A stretch of DNA of 64,000 nucleotides from Myxococcales bacterium. GTDB lineage: Bacteria; Myxococcota_A; Polyangia; Polyangiales; Polyangiaceae. The DNA is taken from NCBI GenBank assembly GCA_016720545.1, contig JADKKK010000036.1:5492-69491 (forward strand), read 5' to 3'. This document shows positions 8,664 through 17,659 of this stretch, one piece after another (position 1 is the stretch's first letter; every line of letters begins with the position of its first letter). The notes below the pieces were generated by a model. It saw only the letters and a list, made by a program, of their open reading frames with translations, was not told where the DNA came from and did no database searches. The position numbers were made by a program, and so were the translations under genes.

Positions 8664-10019
8664 GTGAACACCGCACTTCCGACCTACGAGCGCCCCGGGA
8701 TCGTCCGCCACCAGTCTGGCCTGATGAACAAGTTCGGCCGCCAGACGACGGTCAAGCCGCTCACCCACGTGGACGGAGTGCCCATCGCCGACCTCGTGGC
8801 CGAGCACGGCTCGCCGCTGTTCATCTTCTCGCAGCGCACGCTCATTAGGCGCTACCGCGAGCTCCGTGACGCGATGTCGCGGCGCTACCCGAAGGTGCGA
8901 CTCGCGTGGTCGTACAAGACGAACTATCTGGAGGCCATTTGCCGCACGCTGCACGACGAGGGAGCCTGGGCCGAGGTGGTCTCGCCGTTCGAGTACGACA
9001 AGGCGATCGCCACCGGCGTGCCGGCCGACCACATCCACTTCAACGGCCCCTTCAAGCCCGACAACGCGATCGAGAAGGCGGTCACCGGCGGCTCGATCAT
9101 CCACATCGACAACTTCGACGAGATCGTGCGCATCGAGCGGATCGCGGCGCGGCTCGAGAGGAAAGCGAAGGTGGCGGTCCGCGTGAACATGGCGATCGAC
9201 GGGCTCCCGTCGTGGAGCCGGTTCGGCCTGAACCTCGAGTCGGGCCAGGCGCGCGAGGCGGCGGGGCGGGTCATCGCCAGCGACCACATGGAGCTGCTCG
9301 GCCTGCACGCCCACATTGGCACCTTCATCCTCGACCCCGCCTGCTACACGACCTCCGCCTCGAAGCTCGCGGGGCTCGCGAACGATCTCCGCGCGTCGTA
9401 CGGCCACATGCTCTCGTTCATCGACCTCGGCGGCGGCTTCGCCTCGCAGAACACGCTGAAGGGTCAATACCTGATGGGCGAGCAGGCGAGCCCGTCGTTC
9501 GCCCGGTACGCCGACGCGATCTGCGACGGCCTCGCCGAGCTCGACTACCCCACGAAGGACCTGCCGACGCTGGTGCTGGAGACGGGCCGGGCCCTGGTCG
9601 ACGACTCGGGCTACCTCGTGAGCTCGGTGTGCGCCACAAAGCGGCTCGGCGACGGGCAGCGCGCGCTGGTCCTCGACGCGGGCGTGAACGTGCTCTTCAC
9701 GTCGTTCTGGTACAAGCACGACGTCGTGCCCGCCCACGACACGCGCGGCGTGCCCGAGCCGACGGTCCTCTACGGGCCGCTCTGCATGAACATCGACGTG
9801 CTGCGCGACTCCACGCCGCTACCGCCGATGACGACCGGCGACCGCGTCGTGTTCCGCAACGTGGGCGCCTACAACGTCACGCAGTGGATGCAGTTCATCG
9901 CCATGCGACCGGCGGTGGTCATGGTGGGCGAGGGCGGGCGGGTCGCGCGTATTCGACGGGCCGAGAGCGGTGAAGACATCTCGTCCTACGAAGGGGTGCC
10001 GTCGTGGCTCCTCAAGTGA
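8664..10019 (+). CDS. Fold-type-III PLP decarboxylase (DAP/Orn/Arg decarboxylase family)
   Basis: 451 residues, start GTG at 8664 behind GAGGAG. The fold-III barrel is clear: the PLP lysine in AWSYKTNY (K85), ELLGLHAHIGT (H215, H217), FIDLGGGF (254-259), ETGR (306-309), then the second-domain catalytic Cys in GPLCMNID (C374) and GAYN (401-404). In diaminopimelate decarboxylase the Cys motif is normally C-E-S-x-D; here it is C-M-N-I-D, so the substrate is probably not meso-DAP. LysA-type enzymes act alone in lysine synthesis. This one is locked in an operon and overlaps the downstream UT-M23 gene by 16 bases, which suggests translational coupling and a pathway-specific role such as decarboxylating an amino acid that is ligated or carried. 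Confidence 0.75.
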   Translation: MNTALPTYERPGIVRHQSGLMNKFGRQTTVKPLTHVDGVPIADLVAEHGSPLFIFSQRTLIRRYRELRDAMSRRYPKVRLAWSYKTNYLEAICRTLHDEGAWAEVVSPFEYDKAIATGVPADHIHFNGPFKPDNAIEKAVTGGSIIHIDNFDEIVRIERIAARLERKAKVAVRVNMAIDGLPSWSRFGLNLESGQAREAAGRVIASDHMELLGLHAHIGTFILDPACYTTSASKLAGLANDLRASYGHMLSFIDLGGGFASQNTLKGQYLMGEQASPSFARYADAICDGLAELDYPTKDLPTLVLETGRALVDDSGYLVSSVCATKRLGDGQRALVLDAGVNVLFTSFWYKHDVVPAHDTRGVPEPTVLYGPLCMNIDVLRDSTPLPPMTTGDRVVFRNVGAYNVTQWMQFIAMRPAVVMVGEGGRVARIRRAESGEDISSYEGVPSWLLK

Positions 10020-12304
10020 GCGAGGCGACCGGCGCGCGGGCCGTCGTGGCCCGGGTGGCCCGCGCCGCGGACGATCTCCTCCACCTGCACGCGATGGTGC
10101 TCTTCTCGCGCTCGCGGGTGGTCGGCGGCCTCCTCCTCCTCGCGGCGGCCACCTCGCCCGTCGCCCTCGGGCACGGGCTCCTCGGGGTCGCCGCGGGCGG
10201 ACTGGCGCTCAGAGCGCTGGGGCTCGCTCCGCGGGCGCTGCGCGAGGGGCCGTACGGCTACAACGCGCTGTTCGTCGGCCTCTTCGTGGCCAATACGTTC
10301 GCGCCGAGCCCCGCCTCGATCGCGTTGACGGTCGGCGCAGCGCTGGTGTGCGTCGCCCTCACCGCGGCGCTCACGTCGCTCCTCGCGCGACTCGCGATTC
10401 CCGTCCTCGCCGTGCCGTTCGTGCTGGTGTCGTGGGCGCTCCTCGGGATCGGGCCGGTCGCGGGCGCGCCGCCAGCGACGCACCTGCTCCCGCTCATCGA
10501 GCCCATCGCGCCCGAGCCGCTCTCGGGCGTGCTCCGCGGCTTCGGCGCGCTGTTCTTCGCGCCGGAGGAGGCGGCCGGCGCGCTCGTGCTCGGGGCCCTC
10601 ATCCTCCACAGCCGCATCGCCACCACGCTGGCGACGATCGCCGTCGCGATCGGCCTCGGCCTGACACACGCGCTCGGCGACTTCGGCGCCTCGATGCAGA
10701 CTCCCCTGTTGCTCAATGGCGCGCTCACCGCGATCGCCGTCGGGGGTATCTGGTTCGTGCCCTCGGCGCGCTCGTACGCCCTGGCGGCTTGCGGCACCCT
10801 CGTGAGCGGCGCGCTGCTGCTCGGCCTCGCGGGACCGCTCGATCGCATGGGCCTGCCGGTGCTCATCCTGCCCTTCAGCGCGAGCCTCGCGGTCATGCTC
10901 TTGTCGAGCCGCCAGCGAAGCCGCGACGGCGCCCCGAAGGCCGTCGACTTCGAGCCCGGCTCACCCGAGGAGAACCTCGCCTATGACCAGTCGCGGCTCG
11001 CGCGTGAAGGCGCCCTCCGGCCCGACGCGTTCCGCCTCCCCTTCCGAGGCACGTGGACGTGCACTCAGGGCGTCGACGGCGAGCACACTCACCAGGGCCT
11101 CTGGCGTCACGGCTTCGACTTCGAGGTCTCGGGCCCCGACGGCCTCGTGTATCGCGACGACGGCGCGCGCCTGGAGGACCACCACTGCTTCCGTCTGCCC
11201 GTGTTGGCCGCCGCCGACGGGATCGTGGCGAAGGTCGTGAACGACGTGAACGACAACGCCGTGGGCGGCCTCGACCTGGCGCGCAACTGGGGAAACGTCG
11301 TCGTGCTCTATCACGCGCCGGGCGTGTATTCCCTGGTGGCCCACCTGGCGAAGAGCAGCGTGAAGGTCGCGGTGGGCCAGCGCGTCCTGCGAGGCGAGGT
11401 GCTCGGCCTGTGCGGCAGCTCGGGCCGCTCCCCTAGGCCGCACCTCCACTTCCAGCTTCAGGGCACTCCCGAGCTCGGCGCGCCGACCCTCCCATGCACG
11501 TTCACCGAGGCGGTCCTCGAAGGCGACGACGCGGGGCCGGAGCTCCACCGAGCCCACGTCCCCACCGTGAACGAGCAGCTCCGCAACGTGGAGGCGGACG
11601 CCGAGCGCGCCGCGTGCTTCGCCCTCGAGCCGGGCGTCGTGCTCGAGGTGACGAGCGGCCCCGGCGCGGTGGAGCACCTCCACTCCGAGGTCGATCTCCT
11701 GGGAAACCTCGTGCTCCGCTCGCGTGAGCTCGGCGCGCGGCTCTACCTGGCCCGCTCCGGCGAGGTCTTCACCTCGCTCGAGGTCACGGGTGACACGCGC
11801 TCGTCCCTCCACCTGCTCCGCGCCGCCCTCGCCCGCGTCCCGTTCGACGCCGACCCCAAGCTCGTGTGGTTCGACTACCTCGCGGCGCGGTGGTCGGCGC
11901 GTGGGGTGCTCGGCGCGATCGCCCGGTTCGCGTGGGACTTCGTGGCGCCCTTCGCCCCGAGTCCCGGAGTCGAAATGGCCTATCGCGCGAGGCGCGAGGG
12001 CGGGTCGGTGGTGGTCGTCGGGGCTTCCCGCGCCACGCGACGTGGAGCCCCCATCGTGCGCACCCGCGCCGAGCTGTCTCCCGCCGATGGCCTCCTCTCG
12101 CTCGAGGTCGAGACCCGCGGACGGACCCTCACCGTGAGGCGGCGAGGGTTGCCGCTCGCCGAGGCGCCCTCCCCGAAAGCCAGCGCGCCCGACCTGGTCC
12201 GGCCGCTCGAGCCTGTCCCCTCCCGGCCTCGCGAGGTCGCCTCTCTGGCATCCCCGCCTCGCGGCGCCGTCCACGCGCTCGCGGGCGCTCGCCCCGCCCT
12301 CTGA
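10004..12304 (+). CDS. Urea-transporter-like channel fused to an M23 metallopeptidase
   Basis: 766 residues from a GTG inside the end of the previous gene. Residues 30-300 are a membrane domain with the urea-transporter (UT) repeat motifs: GPYGYNALFVGLF (82-94) and LLNGALTAIAVGGIW (236-250), plus LPVLILPFSAS (284-294). From about 345 follows a LytM/M23 domain with zinc ligands HGFDFE (H369, D372), VAHLAK (H447) and PRPHLHFQL (H480-x-H482). The remaining ~265 residues are a soluble tail of unknown fold. UT proteins pass urea-like small amides; M23 enzymes cut Gly- or peptidoglycan-type peptides, usually outside the cytoplasm. The fusion suggests coupled cleavage and passage of a small product. 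No frame break supports an artefact: both parts read in one frame. Confidence 0.75.
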   Translation: MAPQVSEATGARAVVARVARAADDLLHLHAMVLFSRSRVVGGLLLLAAATSPVALGHGLLGVAAGGLALRALGLAPRALREGPYGYNALFVGLFVANTFAPSPASIALTVGAALVCVALTAALTSLLARLAIPVLAVPFVLVSWALLGIGPVAGAPPATHLLPLIEPIAPEPLSGVLRGFGALFFAPEEAAGALVLGALILHSRIATTLATIAVAIGLGLTHALGDFGASMQTPLLLNGALTAIAVGGIWFVPSARSYALAACGTLVSGALLLGLAGPLDRMGLPVLILPFSASLAVMLLSSRQRSRDGAPKAVDFEPGSPEENLAYDQSRLAREGALRPDAFRLPFRGTWTCTQGVDGEHTHQGLWRHGFDFEVSGPDGLVYRDDGARLEDHHCFRLPVLAAADGIVAKVVNDVNDNAVGGLDLARNWGNVVVLYHAPGVYSLVAHLAKSSVKVAVGQRVLRGEVLGLCGSSGRSPRPHLHFQLQGTPELGAPTLPCTFTEAVLEGDDAGPELHRAHVPTVNEQLRNVEADAERAACFALEPGVVLEVTSGPGAVEHLHSEVDLLGNLVLRSRELGARLYLARSGEVFTSLEVTGDTRSSLHLLRAALARVPFDADPKLVWFDYLAARWSARGVLGAIARFAWDFVAPFAPSPGVEMAYRARREGGSVVVVGASRATRRGAPIVRTRAELSPADGLLSLEVETRGRTLTVRRRGLPLAEAPSPKASAPDLVRPLEPVPSRPREVASLASPPRGAVHALAGARPAL

Positions 12305-12344
12305 AGCTCTCATCACGTCGTTGCCCACTCGAAGGAGATCCCCC

Positions 12345-13049
12345 ATGAAGAACCGCAATCTCTCTGCTCTCGCGCTGATGATGTTTGGACTCACGCTCGG
12401 CGCGAGCTGCACTGGCCGAGCCAGCGCCGAGCAGCGCTCGGTGGGGAGCGCGACGGTCGCCTCCGCCGTCGTCACGCTGCCGCCGCCGAGCGACGCCGCG
12501 AAGGCCTTTCAGCTCTCGTACGACAGCGAGGCGCAGGGCAAGGTCCCGGCGGCGCTCGCGGCGCTCGACAGCCTCCCCGCACCCCAGCGTAACGGCTATG
12601 TCGCCGAGCTCCGGCGCGGGTGGCTCCTGTACATTTCCGGTCGCCACGCCGAGTCGATCACCTCGTACACGCACGCGATCGCCGCCGCGCCGGCCTCGGT
12701 CGAGGCGCGGGTGGGCAAGCTCGCGCCGCTGCTCGCCCTCCGCCGCTGGGTGGACGCCGAGGCGACGGCCCGCGACGTGCTGCGACGCGATCCCGGCAAC
12801 TACACGGCGTCCCTGCGGCTCGCGTTCGCGCTCTTCAACCAGGCGAAGCTGCCCGAGTCGGCCGCCACGTACCGCGCGCTGGTCGGCGCCTATCCGAGCG
12901 ACGTCGACGCCCGCGCCGGCCTCGGGTGGGCCGAGCTGAAGCAGGGGCACTCGCGGGAGGCGAGCGGCATCTTCTCCGAGCTGCTCGAGATCGCGCCGCA
13001 GAACGCGCTCGCCAAGGACGGCCTCCGCGCGGCCCTCGCGAAGAAATAG
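12345..13049 (+). CDS. TPR lipoprotein, last gene of the operon
   Basis: The ATG at 12345 follows a good ribosome site (GAAGGAGAT). The N-terminus LSALALMMFGLTLGASC ends in a lipobox-like G-A-S-C, giving a lipidated, exported protein of about 234 residues. From about residue 55 on there are four TPR units (GYVAELRRGWLLYISGRHAE, ASVEARVGKLAPLLALRRW, GNYTASLRLAFALFNQAKLPE, VDARAGLGWAELKQGHSREA). It resembles the TPR half of the first gene of the operon, so the two may form a periplasmic/outer-membrane scaffold around the pathway. It starts 40 bases after the UT-M23 gene; the operon ends here. Confidence 0.65.
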   Translation: MKNRNLSALALMMFGLTLGASCTGRASAEQRSVGSATVASAVVTLPPPSDAAKAFQLSYDSEAQGKVPAALAALDSLPAPQRNGYVAELRRGWLLYISGRHAESITSYTHAIAAAPASVEARVGKLAPLLALRRWVDAEATARDVLRRDPGNYTASLRLAFALFNQAKLPESAATYRALVGAYPSDVDARAGLGWAELKQGHSREASGIFSELLEIAPQNALAKDGLRAALAKK

Positions 13050-13153
13050 GCGAGCGAGACGAGCGCGAGAGACGCGACGACGCGACGACGCGACGACGGC
13101 GACCTGGGCGGCGGCGTGGGGTATCGTGGGCGGGCCCCCCGAAAGGAGCCCGA

Positions 13154-14614
13154 GTGGACGAGAGCCAAGCCGCCAATCCCGAGCACCTCGACGTCCTCAT
13201 CGTGGGCGCAGGCCTCTCGGGCATTTCCGCCGCGTATCACCTCCAGACCGCGTGCCCGGAGCGCTCGTACGCGGTCCTCGAGGCTCGCGACGACTTGGGG
13301 GGCACCTGGGACCTGTTTCGGTATCCAGGAATCCGCTCCGACTCCGACATGTACACGCTCGGTTACTCGTGGAAGCCGTGGGAGAGCCCCAAGGCCATCG
13401 CCGACGGTCCCGCCATCTTGGCCTACATCCGGGAGGCCGCGACCGAGAACGGCATCGACCGGGCGATCCGCTTCGGCTGCGAGGTGGTGAGCGCGCGGTG
13501 GTCCACCGCCGAGTCCCGCTGGACGGTGGAGGTGCGCGAGCGAGGGGCCGCGAAGGTGCTCACCTGCAGCTTCCTCTTCATGTGCTCGGGGTATTACGAC
13601 TACGAGGCGGGCTACACCCCCGACTTCGTGGGGCGGGAGCTCTTCCGCGGGGTGATCGTGCACCCGCAGCGCTGGACCCCTGACGTCGAGTACGCGGGGA
13701 AGAAGGTCGTCGTGATCGGCTCGGGCGCGACCGCGGTGACCCTCGTTCCGGAGCTCGCGAAGCGCGCCGCGAAGGTGACGATGCTCCAACGGTCTCCCTC
13801 GTACGTGGCGTCCCTGCCGGAGCGAGACCGCTTCGCGACCACCGCCCGCGAGCGCCTCCCCGGCGCCGCCTACGCGCTCACGCGATGGAAGAACGTCGCG
13901 TTCGGGTTCGGGTTCTACAGGTTCTGCAAGCGCTACCCGGCGCAGGCGAAGCGCATGCTCGTCAATCTGGTGCGCAAGGAGCTCCGGGGCACGGTCGACG
14001 TCGACAAGCACTTCACCCCGACGTACGACCCCTGGGACCAGCGCGTCTGCGTCGTCCCGAACGGCGACCTCTTCGAGGCCCTCCGCAGCGGCCGGGCCGA
14101 GGTGGTCACGGACCACATTGAGACGTTCACCGAGACCGGCCTGCGACTCCGCTCCGGCGCCGAGCTCGAGGCCGATGTGGTGGTCACCGCCACGGGCCTC
14201 CAGCTCAAGTTCGCGGGCGGAGTCGAGCTCTTCGTCGACGGCCTGCGCGTAGAGCCGCAGAAGACCATGACCTACAAGGGAATGATGTGCAGCGACGTAC
14301 CGAACCTCGCGCTCGCCATCGGGTACACGAACGCGTCGTGGACACTCAAGTGCGACCTCACGTGCGAGTTCGTGTGCCGCCTGCTCAACACCCTGCGCGA
14401 CGAGGGGCACACGCGCGTGATCGCCCGACGGCCGGGGCCCCACGTGAGGGAGGCGCCGGCGATCGACTTCACCTCCGGCTACGTGCGGCGGGCCATCGAC
14501 CAGTTCCCGCGCCAGGGCACGGTGGCGCCGTGGAAGCTCTACCAGAACTACCCGCTCGACCTGGTCGCGCTGAGGCACGCGCCGCTCAAGGACGGCACGC
14601 TCGAGTTCTCCTGA
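13154..14614 (+). CDS. Flavin-containing (Baeyer-Villiger type, EthA-like) monooxygenase
   Basis: 486 residues from a GTG at 13154, seven bases after GAAAGGAG. FAD site near the start: VLIVGAGLSGISAAYHL; then LEARDDLGGTWDLFRYPGIRSDSDMY, the GGTW...RYPG signature of class B flavoprotein monooxygenases. NADPH site VVVIGSGATAVTLVPELA (near residue 195). Later VVTATGLQL is the ATG-type motif. These enzymes insert one oxygen into ketones or oxidise soft heteroatoms using NADPH and FAD. The sequence is closest in style to EthA-like BVMOs. It lies 100 bases past the TPR operon and may be separate from it. Confidence 0.8.
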   Translation: MDESQAANPEHLDVLIVGAGLSGISAAYHLQTACPERSYAVLEARDDLGGTWDLFRYPGIRSDSDMYTLGYSWKPWESPKAIADGPAILAYIREAATENGIDRAIRFGCEVVSARWSTAESRWTVEVRERGAAKVLTCSFLFMCSGYYDYEAGYTPDFVGRELFRGVIVHPQRWTPDVEYAGKKVVVIGSGATAVTLVPELAKRAAKVTMLQRSPSYVASLPERDRFATTARERLPGAAYALTRWKNVAFGFGFYRFCKRYPAQAKRMLVNLVRKELRGTVDVDKHFTPTYDPWDQRVCVVPNGDLFEALRSGRAEVVTDHIETFTETGLRLRSGAELEADVVVTATGLQLKFAGGVELFVDGLRVEPQKTMTYKGMMCSDVPNLALAIGYTNASWTLKCDLTCEFVCRLLNTLRDEGHTRVIARRPGPHVREAPAIDFTSGYVRRAIDQFPRQGTVAPWKLYQNYPLDLVALRHAPLKDGTLEFS

Positions 14615-14693
14615 CGCGTCCTCATGACGCGCGCCGGCGGGGCCGGGCGATCCGTGCATCGATCTCGTGGCGCGGCGGCGCTAGTCTCGGGCC

Positions 14694-16673
14694 GTGACCC
14701 CTAACGCACCGCCCCCGCGCGACCCCGGGCAGCCGCCCGCGACGCTCGTCGACGAGACGTCCCCGCGCGCGCCGTCACCTCGCGAGGCGGACTCCGACGC
14801 CCTCACGCTGCCGCCGCTCGACGATCCGCGATCGGGGCCGCGGGTCACCGCGCCCGAGTCGCGCCCCGCCCCATCGTCTCGCTACGTCGCCAAGGCGACC
14901 CTCGGCGAGGGCGGCATGGGCGTCGTGTCGCTCAGCCACGACGTGCACATCGGGCGCGACGTGGCGATCAAGACCATCCGCCCCGACCGCAACGCGCAGC
15001 CCGACCTGAAGGCGCGCTTCCTCCGCGAGGCGCGCGTCCAGGGGCGCCTCGAGCACCCCTCGATCGTGCCGGTGTACGACCTCGGCACCGACGAGACGGG
15101 CGCCGCGTATTTCGCGATGAAGCGGGTGAACGGCGCCACCCTCGCCGACATCGTGGAGCTCCTCTCGAAGGGCGACCACGCCACCGCCGAGAAGTACTCG
15201 CGCCACCGGCTGCTCGGCGCCTTCGGCAGCGTGTGCCTCGCGATCGATTTCGCCCACGAGCGCGGCGTCATCCACCGCGATCTGAAGCCCGGGAACGTCA
15301 TGATTGGCGACTTCGGCGAGGTCTACGTGCTCGACTGGGGCGTCGCGAAGGTCGACGACGAGGCCGATCTCCAGGGCTCGTCCGACGACGTCACGGGCTC
15401 GCGGACGCGCGCGGGCAGCTACGTGGGCACGCTCGGCTACATGTCGCCGGAGCAGCTCACGGGCGGCGCCGTGGGCCGCGCGGGCGACGTGTTCTCGCTC
15501 GGGGCCGTGCTCTTCGAGCTGCTCACCTACGCGCCGCTCATCCAGGGCGACGCGACGCAGCTCCGCGCGCAGACGCTCCTCGGGGTCGATGCGCAGGCGA
15601 GCACCCGCGCGCCCCATCGGGCGGTCCCGCCGGCGCTCGAGGCCATCTGCGTGCGCGCGACGTCGAAGAGCGCGCTCGACCGGTTCGCGACGACCCGCGA
15701 GATGTACGAGGCCCTCCAGCACTACCTGGACGGCGACCAAGAGCGAGAGCGACGGCGCGAGCTGTCGCAGCAGTACGCCCGCGCCGCGTCGCCGCGGGCG
15801 GAGCTCGCGCTAGCCGACCAAGACCCGAGCAACGAGGCGCGCGAGCAGGCCATGCGCGACGTGGGCAACGCGCTCGCGCTCGACGCCAAGAACCTCACCG
15901 CGCTGCGCACGATGACCCGCCTCATGGTGCACCCGCCGCGCAAGACCCCGCCCGACGCCGCGGCCGCGATGGAGCAGTCGCGCCTTGCTCTCATGCGGGT
16001 CACCGCCCGCATCGGCGCCTTCGCCTTCGGTTCGTGGTTCGCTTGGCTCCCGCTCCTCGTGTGGATGGGGCTGCGCAGCCCGCTCACCGTGGCCTTCATC
16101 TCAGCGGCCCTCGGCGGGGCGCTCGTGCTCTGTCTGGTCGAGCAGCGCGAGTCGGCCACGCCGAAGGACGCGATGAGCGCGGGCATCGTGGCGCTCGGGC
16201 TCGCGGGTCTCGCGGCGCTCACGCGCCTCTTCGGTCCGCTCGTGCTCATTCCCACGGCCGCGTTCGGCTTCGCTATCACCTTCGGGCTGAACCACTTCCG
16301 GCCGCGGCTCGGGGTCGTCGCCTTCGCCGCGAGCCTCGCCGTCGTGTTTGTGCCCACGGCGCTCGAATACGCGGGCGTGCTGCCTCCCTCGTATTCATTC
16401 GAGGGCGGGCGACTCCAGGTGCTCCCGCAGATCGCCCAGTTCCCCGCGGAGGCGACGCTGCTCATGCTGTGCGTCGCCAACCTGCTCCTCATCAGCGCCA
16501 TCTGGTGGCTCACGCGGCGCGTCCAGCGCGCCCTCGCCGACGCCGAGACCCGAGTGGCCATCCAGGCGTGGCACCTTCGGCTCATGGTGCCCGAGGAGGC
16601 CCGCCACGCCGTGCGCGCGCCCACCGTGCGATCCGGTCGGGTGACGCTGGAGAAGCTGCCCGTCGATCCATAG
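14694..16673 (+). CDS. Membrane Ser/Thr protein kinase
   Basis: 659 residues, GTG start. A disordered, acidic-Pro N-terminus of about 60 residues precedes the kinase domain: LGEGGMGVVSL (G-loop), AIKTI (K93), HRDLKPGN (194-201), DWG at 214-216 in place of DFG, TLGYMSPEQL. DWG in the metal motif is common in myxobacterial kinases and need not mean inactivity. After residue about 420 the C-terminus has four to six hydrophobic helices (FGSWFAWLPLLVWMGL, TVAFISAALGGALVLCLV, GVVAFAASLAVVFVP, LLMLCVANLLLISAIWWL). This gives an inner-membrane kinase with a multi-pass sensor-like tail. It is monocistronic. The target is unknown. Confidence 0.85.
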   Translation: MTPNAPPPRDPGQPPATLVDETSPRAPSPREADSDALTLPPLDDPRSGPRVTAPESRPAPSSRYVAKATLGEGGMGVVSLSHDVHIGRDVAIKTIRPDRNAQPDLKARFLREARVQGRLEHPSIVPVYDLGTDETGAAYFAMKRVNGATLADIVELLSKGDHATAEKYSRHRLLGAFGSVCLAIDFAHERGVIHRDLKPGNVMIGDFGEVYVLDWGVAKVDDEADLQGSSDDVTGSRTRAGSYVGTLGYMSPEQLTGGAVGRAGDVFSLGAVLFELLTYAPLIQGDATQLRAQTLLGVDAQASTRAPHRAVPPALEAICVRATSKSALDRFATTREMYEALQHYLDGDQERERRRELSQQYARAASPRAELALADQDPSNEAREQAMRDVGNALALDAKNLTALRTMTRLMVHPPRKTPPDAAAAMEQSRLALMRVTARIGAFAFGSWFAWLPLLVWMGLRSPLTVAFISAALGGALVLCLVEQRESATPKDAMSAGIVALGLAGLAALTRLFGPLVLIPTAAFGFAITFGLNHFRPRLGVVAFAASLAVVFVPTALEYAGVLPPSYSFEGGRLQVLPQIAQFPAEATLLMLCVANLLLISAIWWLTRRVQRALADAETRVAIQAWHLRLMVPEEARHAVRAPTVRSGRVTLEKLPVDP

Positions 16674-16688
16674 GGGCTCAGCACGGCG

Positions 16689-17192
16689 TCAACCGTCGAC
16701 GCGGCCCGCGTGCGGCGCGTGCTCCGCCGCCACGGCGCGCGCCACCTGGGGCGCCCGGGTGACCGCGTGATGGAGGCCCATGCCCACGGCCATCGCGAGC
16801 ACGAAGAGCGGCGCCTCGGCCGAGCCGGCCGCCAGCGACGCCAGCGCAGGGCCCGGGCACACCCCCGAGAGGCCCCAGCCCACGCCGAAGGCGGCCGCGC
16901 CGACCACGAGCGACGCGTCGATGGCGGTGAGCCGCGGCTCGGCGAACGACGATCGCGCGAGGGGCTTGGTGCGCGCCTCGATTCGCCGCCGCGCGAGCGC
17001 GAGCGTGCCGATGGCGCCCACCATCACGAAGGCGAGGCTTGGATCCCAACGCCCGGTGAAGTCGAGGAAGCCGCGCACCTTCGTGGTGTCCGTCATGCCA
17101 GACAGTACGAGGCCCAACGCGAACACGGCGCCCGCGAACGTCGCCGCCAGCCCCGAGAGCGCTCGCGCTCGGTCCTGGCCACGCCCGCTCAC
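16689..17192 (-). CDS. DUF6691/YeeE-YedE half-transporter, second subunit
   Basis: About 167 residues, starting at a GTG whose bases overlap the TGA of the upstream partner (GTGA), so translation is coupled. Hydrophobic helices (LSGLAATFAGAVFALGLVLSGM, SLAFVMVGAIGTLALA, DASLVVGAAAFGVGWGLSG, PLFVLAMAVGMGLH) are joined by VCPGPALASLAAG, the G-x-C-P-G-P-A motif of the YeeE/YedE (thiosulfate-uptake-related) family. With the gene at 17189 it makes a split two-gene version of the transporter, typical near sulfur-oxidation genes. It likely imports a reduced sulfur compound such as thiosulfate (inference from family). Confidence 0.75.
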   Translation of the reverse strand: MSGRGQDRARALSGLAATFAGAVFALGLVLSGMTDTTKVRGFLDFTGRWDPSLAFVMVGAIGTLALARRRIEARTKPLARSSFAEPRLTAIDASLVVGAAAFGVGWGLSGVCPGPALASLAAGSAEAPLFVLAMAVGMGLHHAVTRAPQVARAVAAEHAPHAGRVDG

Positions 17193-17608
17193 GAGGCGCC
17201 CCCGCGGCTCGCGTACGTGGCCAGCGCGCCGAACGCGATGAACGTGAGCGTCGCGACCACGCTGCGCGCAGAGAGGCGGCTCAGCCCCGACACGCCGTGC
17301 CCGCTGGTGCACCCATTGGAGAGGCGCGTCCCGAACCCCACAAGGAGCCCTGCACCCACGATTCCAAGCGGTGCGCCGCGCGGCGCGACGAACGCCCCGG
17401 GCAGCGCGAGGTGGAGCGCGGCCCCCGCCCCGACGAGCCCCGCGAGGAACGGCACGCGCCAGCGCAGGCTCCGCCCGGGCTCGACGAGGCTCTGCGCGAG
17501 GATGCCGCTCAGGCCCGCGACCCGCCCCTCGACGAGCAAGAGCAGCGACGCGCTCCCGCCAATGAGCGCGCCGCCGAGCAGCGCAGTGGCCGACATTATG
17601 AGAGACAT
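17189..17608 (-). CDS. YeeE/YedE half-transporter, first subunit
   Basis: 139 residues starting at the ATG at 17608. Helices MSATALLGGALIGGSASLLLL, PFLAGLVGAGAALHLALPG, GIVGAGLLVGFGTRLSNGC and VVATLTFIAFGALATY are present, with the family motif TRLSNGCTSGHGVSGLSRLS; the Cys in S-N-G-C-T-S-G-H is the conserved sulfur-substrate residue. It forms a two-gene operon with 16689-17192. The promoter lies directly upstream and leaves almost no leader. These genes may work with the sulfur operon at 49-54 kb. Confidence 0.8.
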   Translation of the reverse strand: MSLIMSATALLGGALIGGSASLLLLVEGRVAGLSGILAQSLVEPGRSLRWRVPFLAGLVGAGAALHLALPGAFVAPRGAPLGIVGAGLLVGFGTRLSNGCTSGHGVSGLSRLSARSVVATLTFIAFGALATYASRGGAS

Positions 17609-17615
17609 GGCGTCT

Positions 17616-17643
17616 ATTATAACGACGGAGACAAAGGGCGCAA
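17616..17643 (-). promoter_or_regulatory. Promoter of the YeeE/YedE pair
   Basis: On the minus strand there is TTGCGC (17643-17638), a 16-base gap, then a perfect TATAAT (17621-17616), eight bases before the ATG at 17608. In such GC-rich DNA the AT patch stands out. A start site 6-7 bases after TATAAT would fall next to the ATG, so the transcript is probably leaderless or nearly so. Confidence 0.55.
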
Positions 17644-17659
17644 GCGCGCTCCGAGCGCG

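Noticed and set aside
12890..14659. Minus-strand ORF of 589 residues opposite the monooxygenase
   Set aside because: Antisense shadow of a protein with intact FAD and NADPH motifs.
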